15,630 bases of DNA from CAZNER01 sp964572065. Lineage in GTDB: Bacteria; Patescibacteriota; Dojkabacteria; JAHIVN01. Each line of letters opens with the position of its first letter. The first letter of the stretch is position 1. This document shows, piece after piece, positions 12,740-15,630 of the stretch. A program made the translations under genes and the position numbers. The stretch covers positions 1 to 15,630 of the forward strand of contig CAZNER010000046.1 in NCBI GenBank assembly GCA_964572065.1, in the 5' to 3' direction. The notes below the pieces were generated by a model. That model ran no database searches, was not told the origin of the DNA, and was given only the letters and a program-made list of their open reading frames with translations.

Positions 12740-14926
12740 ATGGATGTTCCATTACAAGTACGGTCAAAAGTTAAAGGCAAAAAAGAATATTTTGAAATAT
12801 GGTATAATGGGAAACAGAAATTAGTTAAGGCTCCTATTCAACCATTTTTTTATACGAGAAAGGAATTACCTATTCTTGGTGCTAAACGTGAGTATGTGGA
12901 TGCTATAGCATTATCTGATTTTAATAAAAAGAACTTCTTTAAGTATTCATTTGATACTCGCTATCAATTGTCTAATCAAAGAAACGCAGATACCTATGAG
13001 GATAATGTTCCTTTTGTTATTCGTAATAGATTAGAGAATCCTGATTTTTTTAGAGAATACAAACAAAAAGATTTAACATTCCTGTTTCTCGATATCGAAC
13101 AAGAAACTTCAGAAGGTTTATTATTCCCCACATTCGATGATAGAATTACATCAATTGCTTGGGCCACCAACGATAGAGAGGTACATGTTCTTGGTTTGAA
13201 AAAGGATGCAAAGGATGATAAAGAACTCATCAAAATGTTTCTAAAGGAATACGCTAAGATATCTCCAGATGTAATTGTTGTTTACAATAAGGATTATGAT
13301 ATAGCAACACTATTAAAACGATGTGAACGTTTACATATTAACACAAACACTTTTTCCAAAAATGTAGACAAACCTATAGTAGGTGGTCGAGACGGATATT
13401 TTATACCTGGAGTAGTTGTTTATGATGTATTTCAATCTGCATATTTAGACCAATCACTAACAGGTGATGTAGACAATCGTGGTTTAAAGGAAGTATCTAA
13501 TCATTTTGGATTCAAAGAAACTAGACCGCCACTAACACCAGAGGAAATGAATAAGTACATCGGTACTAAAACCCTACTTGAATATAACCGAGATGATGTT
13601 CTCCGTTTAATGATTGTTTTTGATGCCTATTGGACCAACATAGAATATAACGCTAATGACCTTGGGATTCCACTCAACTATGCTATTAGTCTAACTACAA
13701 TGGATTTAGGATTACTTATGATGGGAGATGAATATAAGAGGCTTAATGTTATTGCTGATGGTTCCAATGAGCAACGTTACCCAGAAATCTTTAATGGAAA
13801 GAAAGGACCACAATATCGTGGAGCCATCATAGATATCCATAAAAAAGGACGGTTCGATAATGTATATAAAGCCGATTTTTCATCAATGTACCCTACAATT
13901 ATGGCCACATTCAACTTATCTCCTGATACTACAACACTATTAGCTATTGAGGAATACCAAGATGAATTTCTGATAGAAGAACATGATGACCACTTCATCT
14001 ATTACATACCAGATGATATAATAAATGCTACAGCAATTATAAAGGTTTTGAAGAAACCAGGGTTTGCAGCAGCTTTAGTGAGTAAACTCTTGAAGGAACG
14101 TTCTGTTTTCAAACAAAGATACAAAAAAGAGAAACACAAAATAGATAAAGCAAAAAGTGACAACCGTAAAGTAAAAGCTAACGGTGGTGTTTATGGTATA
14201 CAAGGTTCAAGTAAACATGCATTTGGATTTGCACCTATTGCTATAGCCACAACAGGATTTGGAAGACAAGCCATCACTATTCTTATTAACTTATTAAATG
14301 ATTTATATCCTAAATCTGTAATAGAAATTGATACTGATGGTATTTATTTTAATTGCGACCCTGATAAAATTGATAAAGAGCTCATCAAAAATGAATTAGC
14401 AAAACGGTTACACAACTTCTTCAATAAACCCGTTGACCTTGCTATAGACTTCGATGATTATAAAGCTGGATATTTTTATCGTGCCAAGAATTACGTTCTA
14501 CTAACGAAGGATGATAGAATCATATATCACGGTGTTGTAATGAAAGCACGTACTAAAAATACATTATGTAAAGAGCTCATCAAACGTTTGGCTCATGCTA
14601 CTTTGTTTAAAGAGGATGTTAAACCAATCATCTTCGATTATACCATGATGCAGTTTCCATTAGAATGGTTTGCAATGAATGTGCGTATGAGTAAGCCTAG
14701 AAGCAAATATAAGAGCAAGAACTGTATAACCTTAAATATTGCTCGACAAGCTCTAGAAGCCTTTAAAATGAAGCCTGAAGAAGGAAACATATATCATTAC
14801 GTTAAAGAGCAGGATGGTTACAAATTATTTAATCTTTCTAACTTGAGTAATGTGGATATGAAATATTACAAAAACCAAACAAAGAAAATATTTGATGTAT
14901 TTGGAGTTGATTTAAAAAATGAATAA
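12740..14926 (+). CDS. polB: Family B DNA polymerase with 3'-5' exonuclease
   Basis: This 728-residue polymerase is compact but complete. Exonuclease motifs: LFLDIEQE (115-122) with D118 and E120, VVYNKDYD (180-187) with N183 and D187, and YNRDD (282-286). Polymerase motifs: A is DFSSMYP (379-385), B is KVKANGGVYG (477-486), C is EIDTDGIYF (529-537) with D531 and D533, and the KxY-like RAKNYVLL is at 581-588. No large insertion like the TPR1 of protein-primed polymerases is seen, and a primase is encoded upstream, so it is probably primed by RNA or DNA primers. Motif B carries one glycine more than the usual KxxxNSxYG. AAAGGAGAAA upstream of ATG 12740 is a strong ribosome binding site, after a 46-base gap. 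Confidence 0.95.
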   Translation: MDVPLQVRSKVKGKKEYFEIWYNGKQKLVKAPIQPFFYTRKELPILGAKREYVDAIALSDFNKKNFFKYSFDTRYQLSNQRNADTYEDNVPFVIRNRLENPDFFREYKQKDLTFLFLDIEQETSEGLLFPTFDDRITSIAWATNDREVHVLGLKKDAKDDKELIKMFLKEYAKISPDVIVVYNKDYDIATLLKRCERLHINTNTFSKNVDKPIVGGRDGYFIPGVVVYDVFQSAYLDQSLTGDVDNRGLKEVSNHFGFKETRPPLTPEEMNKYIGTKTLLEYNRDDVLRLMIVFDAYWTNIEYNANDLGIPLNYAISLTTMDLGLLMMGDEYKRLNVIADGSNEQRYPEIFNGKKGPQYRGAIIDIHKKGRFDNVYKADFSSMYPTIMATFNLSPDTTTLLAIEEYQDEFLIEEHDDHFIYYIPDDIINATAIIKVLKKPGFAAALVSKLLKERSVFKQRYKKEKHKIDKAKSDNRKVKANGGVYGIQGSSKHAFGFAPIAIATTGFGRQAITILINLLNDLYPKSVIEIDTDGIYFNCDPDKIDKELIKNELAKRLHNFFNKPVDLAIDFDDYKAGYFYRAKNYVLLTKDDRIIYHGVVMKARTKNTLCKELIKRLAHATLFKEDVKPIIFDYTMMQFPLEWFAMNVRMSKPRSKYKSKNCITLNIARQALEAFKMKPEEGNIYHYVKEQDGYKLFNLSNLSNVDMKYYKNQTKKIFDVFGVDLKNE

Positions 14927-15260
14927 ATCTACATACGCTGCTATTGTATTATTACTCTACTCTTACCAAGTACCTGTTAATGATAAGATTAGAAAGGAGA
15001 AAGGTGACTTCAGATACAAACTAAGATTTCCATCAAAGGAAAAAGTAATTATGTTTGCTGATACAGTTGCAACTAAGTTTGGATTAGACCCAACTACAAT
15101 ATCCCATAGAACAAAATTAAATATTATTGATGAGTTAATACATGATAATGTTATTGAATCTGTAAAGGATGTGGAGTTAGGTTGTGTAAAAACAGCACTT
15201 GAGGATGATATTTACAATGCTGTAAGACGAAAAATCCTATATGCGGATGGTGAGAACTAA
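14919..15260 (+). CDS. Unknown protein translated with the polymerase
   Basis: The 113-residue product starts 8 bases inside the polymerase gene, with GGAGTTGAT (14902-14910) as a ribosome binding site, so the two are likely coupled. It begins with a short hydrophobic stretch (YAAIVLLLYSYQVPV, 6-20) that is too short and polar at its end to be a sure membrane anchor. A charged region follows (IRKEKGDFRYKLRFPSKEK), and the rest looks helical (VIMFADTVATKFGLD, IIDELIHDNVIE, DDIYNAVRRKIL). The position suggests a polymerase accessory or replication protein, but no motif supports a specific role. Confidence 0.65.
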   Translation: MNKSTYAAIVLLLYSYQVPVNDKIRKEKGDFRYKLRFPSKEKVIMFADTVATKFGLDPTTISHRTKLNIIDELIHDNVIESVKDVELGCVKTALEDDIYNAVRRKILYADGEN

Positions 15261-15518
15261 ATGTCATTTCTCGAAGGAATGCAAAATACTGCATTGGGGT
15301 GTTTCGGAAAATGGCGAAAATTAGGCCAAAAACCGAAAGCTCCTTTATATACTCAGACCATTTCCAACAGAAGGGATGCAGGATATTGCACAAAAAACAG
15401 TGTTTCCTATATTATACTTATTATATTGTTATTAACTTATATTATATATAATATATATTATGCAGTGTGGAGCCGAAGGCTCTCCACCACACACTGCGGC
15501 AGGTGTTCCTCATGTTAG
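15261..15518 (+). CDS. Doubtful 85-residue ORF across a structured region
   Basis: An ATG directly follows the upstream stop, with GGTGAG a few bases before it, and the frame stays open for 85 codons. The predicted product has a basic N-terminal half (FGKWRKLGQKPK), a hydrophobic stretch derived from the A+T-rich tract (SYIILIILLLTYIIYNIYY) and a cysteine-rich end (HCGRCSSC). Against coding: codon use differs from the neighbours (AGG three times, CGA, GGG, CTC), the hydrophobic part is what any such A+T run would encode, and hairpins cover both ends. I keep it only as a low-confidence alternative to a noncoding reading. Confidence 0.25.
   Translation: MSFLEGMQNTALGCFGKWRKLGQKPKAPLYTQTISNRRDAGYCTKNSVSYIILIILLLTYIIYNIYYAVWSRRLSTTHCGRCSSC
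15296..15343 (+). other. Long imperfect hairpin with nested stem
   Basis: GGGGT-g-TTTCGG (15296-15307) pairs with CCGAAAGCTCC (15333-15343): eleven pairs including two G-U pairs and one bulged G. Inside, a symmetric loop AAAA/AAAA (15308-15311, 15329-15332) leads to a second stem TGGC/GCCA (15312-15315, 15325-15328) closed by nine bases. It is followed by TTT, so it could act as a terminator, a small structured RNA or an origin element. Confidence 0.5.
15462..15497 (+). other. G+C-rich hairpin after an A+T tract
   Basis: GCAGTGTG (15462-15469) pairs perfectly with CACACTGC (15490-15497), and AGCC (15471-15474) with GGCT (15478-15481) around a GAA loop; the bases between leave an asymmetric bulge on the 3' side. 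It follows the A+T-rich tract directly and ends 14 bases before ATG 15512. It could be an origin cruciform, a terminator or a leader structure controlling the next gene. Confidence 0.55.
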
Positions 15519-15630
15519 ATTATTTCCGAGATTTGGATAAGAAGTTAGAAAAAAAGTTTCACGATTTTTTTTACACCCCCACGCAAAGTCGCTTCCATGT
15601 TCTGATGTTCGTTAAGATATTAGTTTTTAT
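15512..15630 (+). CDS. N-terminal start of an unidentified protein (runs off the window)
   Basis: ATG 15512 follows AGGTG (15501-15505) at a normal distance and the frame stays open for 39 codons to the window end. The product starts MLDYFRDLDKKLEKKF, an amphipathic charged helix, followed by HDFFYTPTQSRF and a hydrophobic stretch (HVLMFVKILVF). No family can be named from so few residues. The G+C hairpin just upstream would lie in its leader. Its codons (TTA, AAG/AAA, GAT) match the window better than those of the overlapping frame at 15261-15518. Confidence 0.5.
   Translation, partial: MLDYFRDLDKKLEKKFHDFFYTPTQSRFHVLMFVKILVF

Larger units (their letters stand above)
15261..15511 (+). promoter_or_regulatory. 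Probable noncoding regulatory region or candidate replication origin
   Basis: This is the longest stretch without a convincing gene. In order it holds ATGCA-N6-TGCAT (15279-15294), a long hairpin (15296-15343), TTTATATA (15344-15351, TATA-box-like), a second TGCA-N6-TGCA (15377-15390), the small palindrome AAACA-G-TGTTT near 15395-15405, an almost pure A+T tract (15407-15460), and a G+C-rich hairpin (15462-15497). An A+T tract flanked by inverted repeats beside replication genes is typical of origins. A promoter/leader region for the following gene is equally possible. Confidence 0.4.

Noticed and set aside
14374..14590. AAAGAGCTCATCAAA occurs twice inside the polymerase gene
   Set aside because: Both copies encode the common helix sequence KELIK in frame; a third, diverged copy does too, so codon reuse explains it better than a functional repeat.
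15311..15451. 46-codon frame starting MAKIRPKTES within the structured region
   Set aside because: No ribosome binding site, lies across the hairpin and runs into the A+T tract; it competes with two other frames and has no recognisable feature.
1..15609. TCCATGTTC at both ends of the window, as a possible terminal repeat
   Set aside because: Only nine bases match and the flanks differ; this is expected by chance.

Overview
The window is one tightly packed block of about 30 genes, all on the + strand and about two-thirds A+T. Neighbouring genes mostly overlap by 1 to 25 bases, and ATGA stop/start overlaps are frequent. The gene content points to a double-stranded DNA virus (or a related plasmid or provirus) of an archaeon. 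The replication proteins are of the archaeal/eukaryotic kind: a small primase subunit fused to a PriL-type iron-sulfur domain, an XPF/ERCC4-type nuclease with helix-hairpin-helix repeats, a Cas4-like nuclease, an MCM-like AAA+ ATPase and a family B DNA polymerase. Compact phage-style genes (ThyX, a MazG-like hydrolase, a metallophosphoesterase, a serine recombinase, many tiny ORFs) lie among them. No capsid, terminase, tail or lysis gene and no host housekeeping gene is visible, so the host group and virion type stay open. I see no tRNA, rRNA, CRISPR array or insertion sequence.

Layout. Positions 1-2096 hold the tail of an unidentified gene, then a choline/aminoglycoside-kinase-like phosphotransferase, then a nucleotidyltransferase fused to a HAD phosphatase. 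This pair resembles a small pathway for activating a sugar or a phospholipid headgroup. Positions 2093-2574 hold a small membrane protein and a winged-helix-like protein. Positions 2628-7734 are the replication/recombination core: AAA+ helicase candidate, OB-fold single-strand-binding candidate with an acidic tail, RecA-like ATPase, PriS-PriL primase and ERCC4 nuclease. Positions 7731-9280 carry a small membrane protein, a membrane-embedded HExxH metalloprotease candidate that probably starts at ATT, the Cas4-like nuclease and a 36-residue zinc-ribbon microprotein. Positions 9261-11358 carry nucleotide metabolism and phosphoester enzymes (ThyX, MazG-like, calcineurin-like) among small unknowns. 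Positions 11342-12016 are a run of very small genes, two of them zinc-ribbon proteins. Positions 12013-15260 carry the serine recombinase, the DNA polymerase and one unknown gene. Positions 15261-15511 look mostly noncoding: hairpins, short inverted repeats and a very A+T-rich tract, a fair candidate for a replication origin or a regulatory leader. A new gene then starts and runs off the window.

How it works together (inference). The helicase candidate opens DNA, the OB-fold protein coats single strands, the primase makes primers and the B-family polymerase extends them; the RecA-like ATPase, ERCC4 and Cas4-like nucleases handle recombination and flaps. ThyX and the MazG-like enzyme manage nucleotide pools. 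A sliding clamp, clamp loader and ligase are not in the window and would come from the host or from elsewhere in the genome. The most unusual points are three zinc-ribbon microproteins hidden in gene junctions, the metalloprotease without an ATG at its strong ribosome binding site, one-residue changes inside normally fixed motifs of three enzymes, and the structured region after the polymerase.
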